DNA from: Lytechinus variegatus
Lineage: Eukaryota; Echinodermata; Echinoidea; Temnopleuroida; Toxopneustidae
DNA: 64,000 bases
Direction of reading: 5' to 3'
Assembly: GCF_018143015.1 (NCBI RefSeq)
Contig: NC_054751.1
Coordinates: 13,997,292 to 14,061,291, forward strand
Shown: positions 22,601 to 33,066 of the stretch, one piece after another
Numbering within the stretch: position 1 is the stretch's first letter
Layout of the letters: each line of letters begins with the position of its first letter
Position numbers and translations under genes: made by a program
Notes under the pieces: model-generated
Seen by the model: the letters and a program-made list of their open reading frames with translations, nothing else
What the model was told of the DNA's origin: nothing
Database searches by the model: none

Positions 22601-24982
22601 GCATATCTTTCTTGATTTTCTTATGTTTTATATGAAAAAATGAAATATATCAGGATCAGTTTTCTTACGTTTTCGATGTGTCAAGGGTCGATCTATCAGA
22701 GTGTCGTTACGATCCCGGTGTCACCAGTGTACTCAATGCTGCAACAGCACACTCTCTCAACTATTATTGCGTCTTACCCCCTTCTAATGCCGGCGACCAC
22801 GATGCCCGGCTTGTGGCAAATTCATGAAGATATCACAGACAAGTCTTGATTTTCAGTGACAACCCAACTTGTTTTCATCCATTCGGGTCTTGACGCTCAG
22901 TTCCACGGCTATCTGTCTTTTGTCATTCCTGATTATCCTTTGTAACTTCTCGCTGATGTAAATAAGAACTTGAGGACAAAAAGGATTCACTAGACGCTTA
23001 CACAGCAAAAACTGTGTGTGCATGTATTTGAGTTTTGTCATACGTATATCAATCAGATATGATTATTTACATCTGGGACCGACCTTTAACGTCACCATCC
23101 GAAAGACGTGACCAGGGCTCGAACTTCGAACCTCTGCATCAATTTGTAACTTCCCCACAGCTTGGATTACAGGCGCACGCCACAACGCCCAGTTGTTACC
23201 CAGTTAACACCGGTTAACTGTGATGTTAACCGGTGTACATATAGAACCACACCAGTTATTTTACACCGGTGTTAAATTGGTGGTGTTAGTTTTACACCTA
23301 TAGGTGTTATTACAACACCTATGGTTGTTACATTTACACTCTTTGGTGTTATGTTCAATCTCTAGGGTGATATTTTAACACCTCGGGGTGTGGTCCTCTA
23401 TGAACACCAATTGGTGTCAGTTTTAACACCACAGTTTTTACAGTGTATTCGGTGCACAATGGTGATTTATTCTTGTATACTTGAATGAACATGAACCTAT
23501 CACGCCCATGCATGTTGTCCTTTTGGGAGGCCTCCGGAGCTTTAAGAGTTCTTTAAGAGCCGAACATGTCACAGATTTGAATCATTGAATTTTGAGCGAG
23601 CAAATGTCTAAGAGGACGGAACCCTGAGCTTTGAATAAGGAAATAAATAATCTTTCATAACAGAACCATCAACACAATCTTAGGCGTTGAGCGTTGATTA
23701 TCGTTTTCGGTGAGCAAACTGGAGATAAGTTAACATGGATCCATATGGATACGCCATATGCTCTCATCTGATCCGAAGTTTCCTCGACTTCTCCAATGGA
23801 TCCGACCAGACATAGGGTGAAGTATACGGTAGAAGAGCTTCTCCAGTGGAAGGACTGTACATTAAGATTACATTTGGAACTGTTTCATGAGATTGTGTCA
23901 TTGGGTATCAACGGCAAAAGGAAAACACGTAGAGGAACGCGTGGCGGCAGAAGAAAAATGGTGCGAGTGATATATCTGTTTGTTTGTTGTTGTTGTTTTG
24001 GGGGGTTGTTTTCAGGTGTTTATTTGCTTGCAGGTCTAGAATGGCCTTGCAGTTCGTAAGGAAATAGTCAAATAGTTCAAAATTTATGGTGGTTGAGATT
24101 TGCCAATGGGTATAGAAGATCAGTATGATTTGAGGGTGCATGATGGTTCTATTTTTTGTAAGACTTTCCTCTGCGACTTGGAAGAAACCATGCTGCCTTC
24201 GAAAACGACTATGCTTTTTTTTCGTCACCACTTGCGTGCCACTTTTCGTAATGATACTCTTGACAGCACCGTTGGGTTATTAGTTCTGGTGGAAGTTTAC
24301 CCGAAAGTTGTGGCAATAAACCTTCCTGAAGTTTCTGTTTCTGTTGAGGTAACTCCCGTAGGAACTCGGCAAAGCAGCTTTATGCTGCATCAACGCAAAA
24401 CTGACATAATGAAGCATTTTTACGTCTGTAGTGGCTGACCGTTATAGACGACAGAAATTACTCTCCGGCCTTTTTGGTTAAAGTGGAGATAATGGCAGAG
24501 CTGGGATTTGAACTCACAACCTTCCGATCGTGAATCAAATGTTCTGACCACTAGACCACATGACCCTGTAAAATATATGGAAAACTGACAAAAAGGAATT
24601 GGCTGTGCAAAGACCGATCAAGACAAGCATTGCGTACATTAACAGTGATGTGTTAGAAATAATCATCAATTTCTAATTTTGTCTTTTCCCTCTCTTTCTC
24701 TCCTTTTCACCACAGGCAAAAATGCACGATTACAGTGGCGTTCACCAGCCCGGGATGGAGATGACCCACGAACCGGCGACCAACGGCGGGATGGTCAGCT
24801 CCGGCTCCATCGACTCCTATACAACGACCTTGCAACCTCTACAACCCCACCACCAGTCGCAACAACACGTGCTTCAGCAGCAACAGCAGCAGCAGCAACA
24901 ACAGTCGACACCTACTCCGGATCTCATGTTGGACTATATGCACCAGAGCACTACACAGTATCAGTCCAACACGCCACAGTGA
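19029..24982 (+). CDS. bHLH transcription factor, 3 coding exons, 365 aa
   Basis: Coding exons 19029-19633, 21377-21602 and 24716-24982 join in frame (phases 2 and 0) with GT-AG introns. The start codon sits in ATTACCATGG context just after acceptor 19014; the ATG at 19029 is used here and the next one (19038) is also possible. The N-terminus (1-190) is acidic, then rich in Gln and His. The bHLH spans roughly residues 196-250: basic region [13 protein letters not shown], helix 1 AFETLRVKL, a loop with HRKQPGKK, helix 2 [19 protein letters not shown]. The Glu and Arg positions expected for E-box contact are present. A short aromatic/basic block, [12 protein letters not shown], follows, then a polyGln C-terminus. 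It is presumably a nuclear, DNA-binding developmental regulator acting with an E-protein partner. It belongs to the class A/Atonal-like superfamily. The MRDMN.AFE.LR pattern recalls Delilah-type factors, but the orthology group is not settled. Confidence 0.88.
20040..20340. promoter_or_regulatory. Candidate intronic regulatory block C
   Basis: Unique-looking sequence between repeats. It has a palindromic homeodomain site gcctaattagttgg (20196-20209), a GATA motif (gttatctcg), aatctttta, and TAAT-rich phrases (cttaatcgttttaatc). The function is an inference. Confidence 0.25.
20590..21020. mobile_element. Foldback repeat of the ATTCGTCCACT family
   Basis: The left half repeats phrases such as CCATTTCGTC and TCTAATGCCATTCTGTCC. 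The right half carries the complements, GACGAAATGGTGAGTGGACG and TTGGTAATTGGACGAATTGG. The two halves form a degenerate stem. Phrases recur at 7177-7267. Confidence 0.65.
21377..21602 (+). CDS. bHLH gene coding exon 2
   Basis: The acceptor GATCCAG ends at 21376. It completes the split Arg codon (21377) and encodes the rest of the basic region, both helices and the [10 protein letters not shown] block. The donor is GAAAAG then GTATTA. Confidence 0.9.
22273..22562. mobile_element. Intact MITE with GGGCGGAAATC ends
   Basis: Starts GGGCGGAAATCCCAGGGGGG and ends GAGAGATTTCCGCCC in inverted orientation. The motif gtgatc lies just outside both ends (22262 and 22566), a possible degenerate target duplication. 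It is homologous to 7061-7335 minus that copy's nested insert. Confidence 0.75.
23071..23193 (-). mobile_element. SINE with a 7SL-RNA-like head
   Basis: Read on the minus strand, it begins GGGCGTTGTGGCGTGCGCCT followed by GTAATCCAAGCTG. This strongly resembles the conserved 5' domain of 7SL RNA (and hence Alu). Downstream are a pol III B-box match (GTTCGAGCC) and a tail, GGTGACGTTAAAGGTC. The tail recurs, degenerate, at 63117-63152 without a head. It is too short and divergent to be a functional 7SL gene. Confidence 0.55.
23195..23447. repeat. Degenerate palindromic ACACC/GGTGT repeat
   Basis: A series of short palindromes such as TTAACACCGGTTAA, TTACACCGGTGTTAA and AACACCTATAGGTGTT alternate every 20-35 bp. 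It starts directly next to the 7SL-like SINE and is probably a foldback repeat unit. Confidence 0.7.
23796..24000 (+). mobile_element. Possible retroelement protein N-terminal fragment
   Basis: An open frame starts [18 protein letters not shown] and continues to [19 protein letters not shown] before losing coding character. Short Tyr-x-x-x-x-Leu-Leu then LGI plus Arg-rich modules recur at the N-terminus of some invertebrate non-LTR retroelement polyproteins. This is recalled, not searched. It could alternatively be an unrelated exon. It is not in frame with a splice to the bHLH gene. Confidence 0.3.
24480..24566 (-). mobile_element. tRNA-like SINE remnant
   Basis: The minus strand carries an A box (TGGTCTAGTGG) and a B box (GAGTTCAAATCCC) at tRNA spacing. 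The flanking ends do not pair as an acceptor stem, so a functional tRNA is unlikely. Best read as a tRNA-derived SINE head or pseudo-tRNA. Confidence 0.55.
24716..24982 (+). CDS. bHLH gene coding exon 3
   Basis: The acceptor TTCACCACAG ends at 24715. It encodes [13 protein letters not shown]..., a Ser/Gly/Thr-rich stretch, about ten consecutive Gln and the terminal [12 protein letters not shown] region, then TGA at 24980-24982. Confidence 0.8.
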   Translation, partial: AKMHDYSGVHQPGMEMTHEPATNGGMVSSGSIDSYTTTLQPLQPHHQSQQHVLQQQQQQQQQQSTPTPDLMLDYMHQSTTQYQSNTPQ

Positions 24983-25270
24983 TGTGGGTGGCATGATTTT
25001 GGAACTTTTATTGCAAAGAAATCACAATAGTCTTGCTTGCCGTTGTAAAGACTTGATCGTGACAAAATCCATATCTTTTAAATGCTTCTTTTCTTCGACA
25101 ACGATTAACCCTTGTATACACCCATACAGTTGACGATCTTCATCTATCTCGATCTGATATACTCCCAGCTGCTGACCCAGTTCTGACATTAGATAAAAGA
25201 GTTTGAAAAAAATACTTTAAGCACATATTCGGCAATGACTTTGTTCTTAACACGATCCTCAATATTTCTT

Positions 25271-25276
25271 AATAAA
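25271..25276 (+). terminator. Candidate polyadenylation signal of the bHLH gene
   Basis: AATAAA about 290 bp after the stop codon, followed by TGAAAAG and a T-rich stretch. It is the first canonical hexamer downstream on this strand. Confidence 0.4.
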
Positions 25277-25360
25277 AAACTCTGAAAAGCGTTGAAAAAA
25301 ATCCTTCCTTCAATGTTTTTTATTCAAGACTTTTTACGTATTCGGCAATGATTGTCCTTA

Positions 25361-26834
25361 ACATTATTGTACTTTTTCGTACTCGCAGTTGCAAAGCAGA
25401 AATTTAATGTACATAATTATAAAAAAACCTTTATATCACTATAAATATGGATGGAATAATTTTAATCCATCCTTTTGAAATGTGCTATCAATTTAATAAG
25501 ACCTACATCACGAAACGATATTCCCACTGAAATAAAAATCGTCATCCCGCACCGAACAAGCTAGATTCTTTGTCAAACCAATCTGATGTTTGTATACACA
25601 ATTGAGATATTGTCGAGTAGGATTGTAAAAATTCGAATTGATCTCTTTTTCTCGTTCCCAAAACTGAAAAAGATGCGTATACGGTGAACAGAAGACACTT
25701 GAGTAATGCAATGTCTGAAACAAAATACTCCAAAAAGAGTGAACATGACGCTGTTTTTCTTTGTGGGCTTATGTATTTTTCCATCAAGATATGCATGGAT
25801 ACAGTGACGTTTGTATATATTAAATATGAGTATTGTAAATAATATTTATTTGAGAGTAAGACGGATTGTGTTAAGTAAGATGTATTTTCGAGTACTATAT
25901 ATTATGGAATCACATTTACCAGGACCCATGAGGCTAGTCCAGATGATAATGTTGTGGTAATGAGAAAGGCTTTCGAAAGGTATCGTAAATATTGATATCA
26001 AAAGATTGTGACCGTATCACTGGATATCACTTGGGTAATATGGGAATTATTATGGGTGCATATATTGGTTGGATCTTCTGTGTGGTTTATAACAGATAAC
26101 ATTATTGTACTTTTTCGTACTCGCAGTTGCAAAGCAGAAATTTAATGTACATAATTATAAAAAACCTTTATATCACTATAAATATGGATGGAATAATTTT
26201 AATCCATCCTTTTGAAATGTGCTATCAATTTAATAAGACCTACATCACGAAACGATATTCCCACTGAAATAAAAATCGTCATCCCGCACCGAACAAGCTA
26301 GATTCTTTGTCAAACCAATCTGATGTTTGTATACACAATTGAGATATTGTCGAGTAGGATTGTAAAAATTCGAATTGATCTCTTTTTCTCGTTCCCAAAA
26401 CTGAAAAAGATGCGTATACGGTGAACAGAAGACACTTGAGTAATGCAATGTCTGAAACAAAATACTCCAAAAAGAGTGAACATGACGCTGTTTTTCTTTG
26501 TGGGCTTATGTATTTTTCCATCAAGATATGCATGGATACAGTGACGTTTGTATATATTAAATATGAGTATTGTAAATAATATTTATTTGAGAGTAAGACG
26601 GATTGTGTTAAGTAAGATGTATTTTCGAGTACTATATATTATGGAATCACATTTACCAGGACCCATGAGGCTAGTCCAGATGATAATGTTGTGGTAATGA
26701 GAAAGGCTTTCGAAAGGTATCGTAAATATTGATATCAAAAGATTGTGACCGTATCACTGGATATCACTTGGGTAATATGGGAATTATTATGGGTGCATAT
26801 ATTGGTTGGATCTTCTGTGTGGTTTATAACAGAT
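25361..26834. repeat. 737-738-bp tandem duplication
   Basis: 25361-26098 and 26099-26834 read as nearly identical head-to-tail copies. The only difference noticed is one A in a poly-A run near 25424. Both end in GTGTGGTTTATAACAGAT. The copied minus-strand frames are not credible genes. It is either very recent or an assembly artefact. Confidence 0.9.
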
Positions 26835-27490
26835 TGGTTTGAAAATCGATTCTGGCAATTAATTTAACGGTACATTTTCTGACAATAGCTTTTCCAGACA
26901 ATAATTATAAGGCTGTTATTATGGGGGAAAACCCTGTGTTAAAAAGGAATGACCGTCTTTTCAAGAACATTGTTCATATTGATACAATTATTGGTACTAT
27001 TGGGACAATACACTTTGTCGGGTTTTAAAAAAATTGCCAATTGGACCAACTTTATTTATTGACTATCTAGAGGTGCTAGAGTTATAGTAATTCTTACTAG
27101 ATGATGTCCCAACTAGGGGGTTCAAATTTGCCCCCCAAAATGTTTTAACGTGTGTATTCAGTCGTATGCATGGAAGCATGTCCTACTTTGACATTATGGG
27201 AACAAGCTCTTATCATAGTCTAAAATATGAATGAATTAAATAGACGTTAATTTAACGGTTGATAGCCGTGTCGATATTTTGTTATCATAGATTGGTGTTA
27301 TCTTATATATTCTTTCACATAAGTCGATGTATGACAAATGAAATCATCAAATCCTCGATTAACAGTGATATTTCTTGTCAAAGTAGGCCCTACGTAAAAT
27401 TGTTTTCGGAACATAGTAACATTGCTTAGCATGAACTTAGAAAATGGACTTGCTATACATGGAAACACACACACATAAAATACCATACCT
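26835..27490. other. No gene recognised
   Basis: AT-rich intergenic sequence downstream of the tandem duplication. No exon or recognisable element. Confidence 0.4.
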
Positions 27491-27725
27491 TACACTCTAA
27501 ATTACAGGGATTTAAAATAAGTCCAGATGGACTGTAGTTAGGGACCAATCGATTTCTGGATTTAGTTTTAATCCTAAAGACTTAAATTTAAATCTCAAAT
27601 GATTTAAATTTAAATCTTTCGAGATTTAAAAATGAATCTTAAGGATTCAAACTAAATCCGGAATTCAATTGGTCCCTTACTACAGTCCATGTGGATTTAT
27701 TTTAAATCCCTGTAATTTAGAGTGT
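27491..27725. mobile_element. 235-bp near-perfect palindromic MITE
   Basis: The ends TACACTCTAAATTACAGGGA and its inverted partner (to 27725) pair. Pairing continues inward through TTTAAAATAARTCCA, ATGGACTGTAGT and GGACCAATYG to an AAATTTAAATC-rich centre. No coding capacity. The left end resembles the CACTCTAAA ends at 12405. Confidence 0.85.
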
Positions 27726-28049
27726 ACCACATCGTTATTTTGCAAATATCAATAGGCATATGTATAATGTGTGTGCTGTAAGCAGTATTAATACTACGGA
27801 ATCGGAATATACATGTATATGAATCCCATCATATTCTTTCACAGTTTGCTTTTTTGATTGCCGTGTTAAGTATCCTCTGTTTTGTGAGAGGAAAATGCAT
27901 GACGTCAATAAAAGAGTAATAAATTTTATGTCTTATCAGGAATTCTGAAGAATTGTGCTTAATGAACTAGGGTCCTAATGACTCGTATATTCAATCCACA
28001 ATTTAACTTTACTTAGTATGTAATCCTACATAGTAGGTTAAAGTTGTGG

Positions 28050-28437
28050 CATTTGTGGCACAATTCCGAAGGTTCGTTAATCCGAAAAGGAAATGAGAGT
28101 CGTAATTCCGAAGGTTAATTCGAAGGTTAATTCGTTAGTCCGAAAACGTAATGAGGTTCGTAATTCCGAAGGTTCGTAATCCCAAAACGAAATGAGGTTC
28201 GTAATTCCGAAGGTTCGTTAGTCCGAAAACGAAATGAACAACGAACCTCATTTCGTTTTCGGATAAACGAACCTTCGGAACAACGAACCTTATTTCGTTT
28301 TCGGATTAGCGAACCTTCTGAACAACGAACCTCATTTCGTTTTCGGATTGTCGAACCTTTGGAACAACGAACCTTATTTCGCTTTCGGATTAACGAACCT
28401 TCGGAATAACGAAGCTTCGGAATTACGAATGTATACG
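28050..28437. repeat. Inverted tandem array of a ~40-bp CGAAGGTTCG unit
   Basis: The left half repeats TAATTCCGAAGGTTCGTTAG with CCGAAAACGAAATGAGG. After about 28230 the unit flips to AACGAACCTCATTTCGTTTT and CGGATTAACGAACCTTCGGA. The array could extrude as a cruciform. The 110-codon minus-strand frame is a product of the repeat. Confidence 0.85.
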
Positions 28438-28743
28438 GTTCAGATGAGAGTTTAAACAAATGGTTAAATTCTCAACAAAAATGTTGAACTTTCAAAGAAA
28501 AAAATATTTGAAAAATGAAAATCGCTGTTGAGGGTTGGGTTCAATTACAAGGTAAATGTTTAATTACGGAATTAATTACATTTTCAAATATAATTTTTGC
28601 ATAATGTCTCTTCTAAACATCAATCAAAATTGTTTAAGATTACAGTTGCTGAAAACTAAGAGGAATAGCTTAGCGTTGAGGTAGATGGTTAGAAACTAGT
28701 CTCTTTTTTAGGTAATGGGTTCGGGACAAGTTGGGGAGAAAGT

Positions 28744-30140
28744 TATGGGCGGCCATAAGTGCCAAAATTACCGATTTGAGAAATATATATGTACCGTTGA
28801 AAATAAACTAAAATGCAGAAATATATCTAAAAATAAAGAAATTTTTAAAATAATTAAGATAACAAAAAAATAGAAATTCACAGAATCAAACATTAGTGCA
28901 GAAATAAGGACAAACACAAAAACAAGACAATCGCAAAGAATAATAAATGATAAAAAAATACGTAGATAACCATATAATTGAACACAATCACAGAAATATA
29001 GGTTCATGCAGGAATAGAGAAAGACTGAGAAATGTAAAGACATTCATAGAATTAAATACAACTTCAGAAATATAGACAACCGCAGAATTGAAGAGAACTA
29101 CAGGAATAATAGAGACCACAGAAATAAAGACATTTTCAAAAATATAGACAGCCAGAGAATTGTAGACAACCTAATAAATATAGACAATCTCAGAATTTAA
29201 GAAAACTTCAGAAACATAAACAACAGAAATGTAGACAACCTCAGAACACAAAAACTTCAGAAACATAAACAACAACAGAAATAGAGGCAACCTCAGAAAT
29301 ACAGACAACCGCAAAATTAAACAAAACGACTGAATTATAGTCCATCGCAAATAGCGCTACCTCGTCGAAAATAGAGACTGCAGAAATTCTGGAGAGCACA
29401 GAAATTCTGTAGAGCTGAGAAATAAAAGTACAGCACGTCAAACATACTGGAAATGAGAGGGCAATAGAGGGCGTACTACCACCACGCACGTGTATGATGC
29501 ATGCATGCGACGAGTGCGATCGAGCATGTGCTATGGTTTTCATCGTTACCGGTATTTTGTATTACATTATCCCACTTGTTTTGGGATTTAATTTCAACCT
29601 CTATGGTTGATTACGTTTGTTGGGCCTGAACTTGGTAAAGAGGACTTCGTGAAACAGCGGACAAGTAGCTCACTATCTCCGATTCAGTCAAGAAGTTAGA
29701 CTTATAACGGTGTTGAGAAACGGGCCCCATGATGTCTAATCTACGATGACCGGCGTGAAGTTGGTTGGATATTCGATATTCAAACTGTGAAGTTGGTTGG
29801 ATATTCAGGTTCGATATTCAAACGCGTGTGAAGTTGGACAGATATTCAATATTCGATATTAAAAAATTAGGGGTTTTGAAAGCTAGCTAGGGGGTTTAAA
29901 AGGTGGAACACGTCTCGGGCAACCATAAAATAGCTGGCTTGCCCTAATACGAGGATTTTTTAGGGGACAAAAGTCAGTGAATAAAAGGGTTGGAAATTTC
30001 TAATTTAATTTTTTTTTTCAAGGGGCCCCCAGGGATATCCCGACGGCCTAGCCAGGGTAACCACCTATCCTAACTTGTAGAACTCGATTCGGGTAACAAG
30101 ATAAACACCTGCTTGACCCGGCGCATGCACATTTAGGGGC
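28744..30140. repeat. Left inverted arm of the foldback element
   Basis: Reverse complement of 33297-34693. Its outer 700 bp (28840-29540) is a degenerate tandem of CAGAAATATAGACAACC-like units. The inner part contains a conserved GACGTGTTCCACC-type segment and the AAGATAAACACCTGC end. Confidence 0.9.
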
Positions 30141-30844
30141 AACTCGGTAAAGCATCTCATCAGCAGATTTTATTCATTAATGACACTCAGTCCTAATTCC
30201 TCCGCCACTAACATAGTTCCGAAAACCGAGTGATACATGTATTTTGTTTTATTCGCACAAAGTTTGTTGAGTTGTTAACCATATTTTTCTTCTCGAATCA
30301 GTCTAATCATTATACATACTTACTTTTTTGTAATCAGATTACAAAGTAAGAAAAATGAGAATGGGTTGGGTCGAATGATTATCTTTAGCCTTTTGTTGTA
30401 CATCGGCTGTCTCTGCATGCTCTTGCAGAAAATAGGCATACCGAAAAAATATGGGGCCGTATATCGATACAAAACGTCTTGTTGAAAATATGAGTTTAAC
30501 GTTCTTCTAATCTTCAAATAATTCTCAGGAAACATTTTCTATGGCACGTGTAGCCTTCAATTCAATTAATCAACAAGGACGGAGTTATACCCCTAAAAAA
30601 TAATTGTATTATGAATTAACATGTCTCTTTTATACGATATCGCGTGACTAATTATTGATTGATTGATCGGCTAAATTGCCAATGCGACCATCACATAATT
30701 TGAATTTATATTTAAAATCTTTTTAAAAGGCCAAGATTTTCTAGCTCGCTTCGCTCGCTGGTGACTTATACAAATTTTCCACTTTTGCTATGTTTTGCTG
30801 CTTTAATATATTTCGTTTATTATCCGCACTGAACTGCTTTGAAC

Positions 30845-31812
30845 TTAAAGGGATAGTCCGGGGTGAAAATATTCATATTTTGATACATAGAGTGGTATTC
30901 ACTGAGCAAAATGCCAAAAATTTCATTAAAATCGGAAAACAAATACTAAAGTATTTGTTATTAATTTACCCAAGCCAAATTCTAACAATTGTAAAAGGAC
31001 ATTTTTCTATCGGGGATATCAATTTATAATCGATTGCTCAATGAAATTCATAATGTACCAACTTTAAGTTGCTTTCATACTCTATTATGATTATTTAGAT
31101 TGAGCATTTGTATTTTTACTTCTTTCTTTTTGTTTTCATAGTTTTAGTAAGTTTTTTTTGAACACTTTTCTGTCAATGTACTTTACTTTGAAATGTTTTT
31201 CTTTTAGTATTTTCATTGGTGTATATTACTTTGTTTGGTAAATGTAGGACCCCAAGGAAGAACAGCAGTATTTTGCAAATACAGCTGAATTGGGCGATCC
31301 TCCGTTATTGTATCTATATTGTTATGAAATAAAACAAACAAACAAGTTTAAAGTTTAGCAATATTTTGTGAAAACAATCATCATGAATATTTATTAGATG
31401 GGCTGTGGATGTTACATCTCAACTTTCATTTTTCTTAACGTGTTAATACATAATTTTTTTCCCCGTTATTTCATACTTGTGTGAATAATGTCTCCCTTAT
31501 AGTGAAATAAGTTGCAGCAATAAAATAATATCAATGCAATAAATCAATGGACAATCCAATTTTTCTAGCTCTTGGAGGAAAAAAATTTGAATAGACCTAA
31601 TTTCATATAGTAAAATACAAAAGAACAAGTGGAGATGTGACATCATCAGCCCACCTAATGAATATCATGACCATACTGTTTTCACAAAACATTGCTAAAA
31701 TTTAAACTTCTTAATTTGTTATCCGATTTTGATGAAATTTTTGGCATTTTGCTAAGTGAATTTTACTCTATTTATTAAGCTATAATACTTTCAGCCCGGA
31801 CCATCCCTTTAA
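30845..31812. mobile_element. TTAA-flanked MITE with GGGATRGTCCGG ends
   Basis: The ends TTAAAGGGATAGTCCGGGG and CCCGGACCATCCCTTTAA are inverted. Arms align for more than 180 bp, including GCAAAATGCCAAAAATTTCA and TTTTGTGAAAACA. Both ends show TTAA, which could be the target site. No coding capacity. It sits in the loop of the larger foldback element. Confidence 0.85.
30955..31346 (+). mobile_element. Retroposon 3' tail nested in the MITE
   Basis: It interrupts the left MITE arm between ACAAATACTAAAG and TTTAAAGTTTAGCAATATTT, which are contiguous in the right arm. It ends with ATGAAATAAAACAAACAAAC, a poly-A-signal-like end with a short repeat tail. No reverse-transcriptase sequence is retained. 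Confidence 0.65.
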
Positions 31813-33066
31813 TATAATATGTGGTGTATATACCCGCGATATGATAAAAAAATGTTGGCCATCTGCAAAGTTTTAAAATATCACAAGGTTCCGGGGGCTC
31901 CGCCCCAGACCAGTGGTGGCACCAAAGGATGAGGCCCAGTGAGTTGCCCAACCCCCCGAAATTTTGAAGAAAAAAATGTTTAGTAAGCATTGTCATAATT
32001 CTCCAAGACTTTTTTTTTTTGTTCTTAAAATTTTGAAAATTTTCTCATCCATTCACCGTTAGCATTTAGCTCCCGACAATTTTGGTCACTAACATAGATC
32101 TTTCAGGTCATTATATAAAATTCACGATGTCGCTCGCGCTACGCGCTCGCAGTAACTAATAATTGAAATAAGTAAATTATCTATTTACATGGGTCTTAAA
32201 AATCCAATGTCATTAGAGTTTTCATTATTTGTTTTAGCGAGATACATATCCTGCGTGTCCACAATTTTCATAACTGAAATATTTTCAGCGAATTAGATAC
32301 CCATTCAGTTCATGATGACAAAAAAGGTGCTTAGAACGTCCAGGTATCATCCCTTCGCGCTCACACTATTTATTTGGTGAGATATCATCTTCATGACCCA
32401 ATTAATGCAAACAGCTAGTCCTTAACAGGTCGCTTTTCAAGTCAGGAGGGACACCATTATTTTTTAAATAAAATTAGCTCGCACTTCTCGCTCGATTTAA
32501 AAAAATTGTGTGTCACCCCCCCCCCCCCCACCGAGAATGTTATTTTGCCTCCTTATAGGATAAAAACCCTTGTGCCATTATTGTTCCGGACCCCATCCGA
32601 TAACACTGCCCCAAGCCCCCCAAAAAGTTCTGAAACTGGGAACAAAAAAGAAATGACAAAAAGGAAAGGAAAGGAAGATGAAAGATATATGATGTTCATT
32701 TTCTGCACACCATGCATGTCTAAAACAATCTCAAAGTTGCTCGGGGCACAATCCTAAAGTATCCTGTTCATACTATTATGACCTCTCCGTTCTCCCTATT
32801 TTTCTTTATATTCCCCCCTCCTTTTCTTTGCTCTCTCTCCGAGTCCCTTTCCCTTCTCTCTCTTCTATTTTTTTATCTTTTAAAGTTTTTATTGTTTTTT
32901 CATAATTTTGTATAAAAAATCAAATATAATTAATACAATATAAAAGAGTAGAATAAATGATATCTTCTATTTCATTTTCTCCCTTTTCTTATTGGTTTTT
33001 TTTTCTACTCTTCCCATTGCCGGCACTAAGAGATAGGGAGGAAGTCGGGGCAGTAGTTCCCAATGC

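Larger units (their letters stand above)
21603..24715 (+). other. Intron 3 of the bHLH gene
   Basis: Phase-0 intron of 3.1 kb. It holds a GGGCGGAAATC MITE, a 7SL-like SINE, an ACACC palindromic repeat, a retroposon-like ORF fragment and a tRNA-like SINE, all listed separately. No extra coding exon was found. Confidence 0.75.
30141..33066. other. Loop of the foldback element
   Basis: AT-rich spacer with a nested MITE (30845-31812), a GCGAGC-core repeat around 32120-32490 and a CT-rich tract (32820-32880). No reverse transcriptase or transposase frame is visible. Confidence 0.6.

Noticed and set aside
24480..24566. Functional tRNA gene on the minus strand
   Set aside because: A and B boxes are present but the ends do not form an acceptor stem; treated as a SINE remnant.
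25508..26533. Duplicated 71- and 84-codon minus-strand frames
   Set aside because: Identical only because the DNA is tandemly duplicated; no domain and not supported as genes.
28127..28459. 110-codon Arg/Lys-rich repeat frame
   Set aside because: Translation of the inverted CGAAGGTTCG array.
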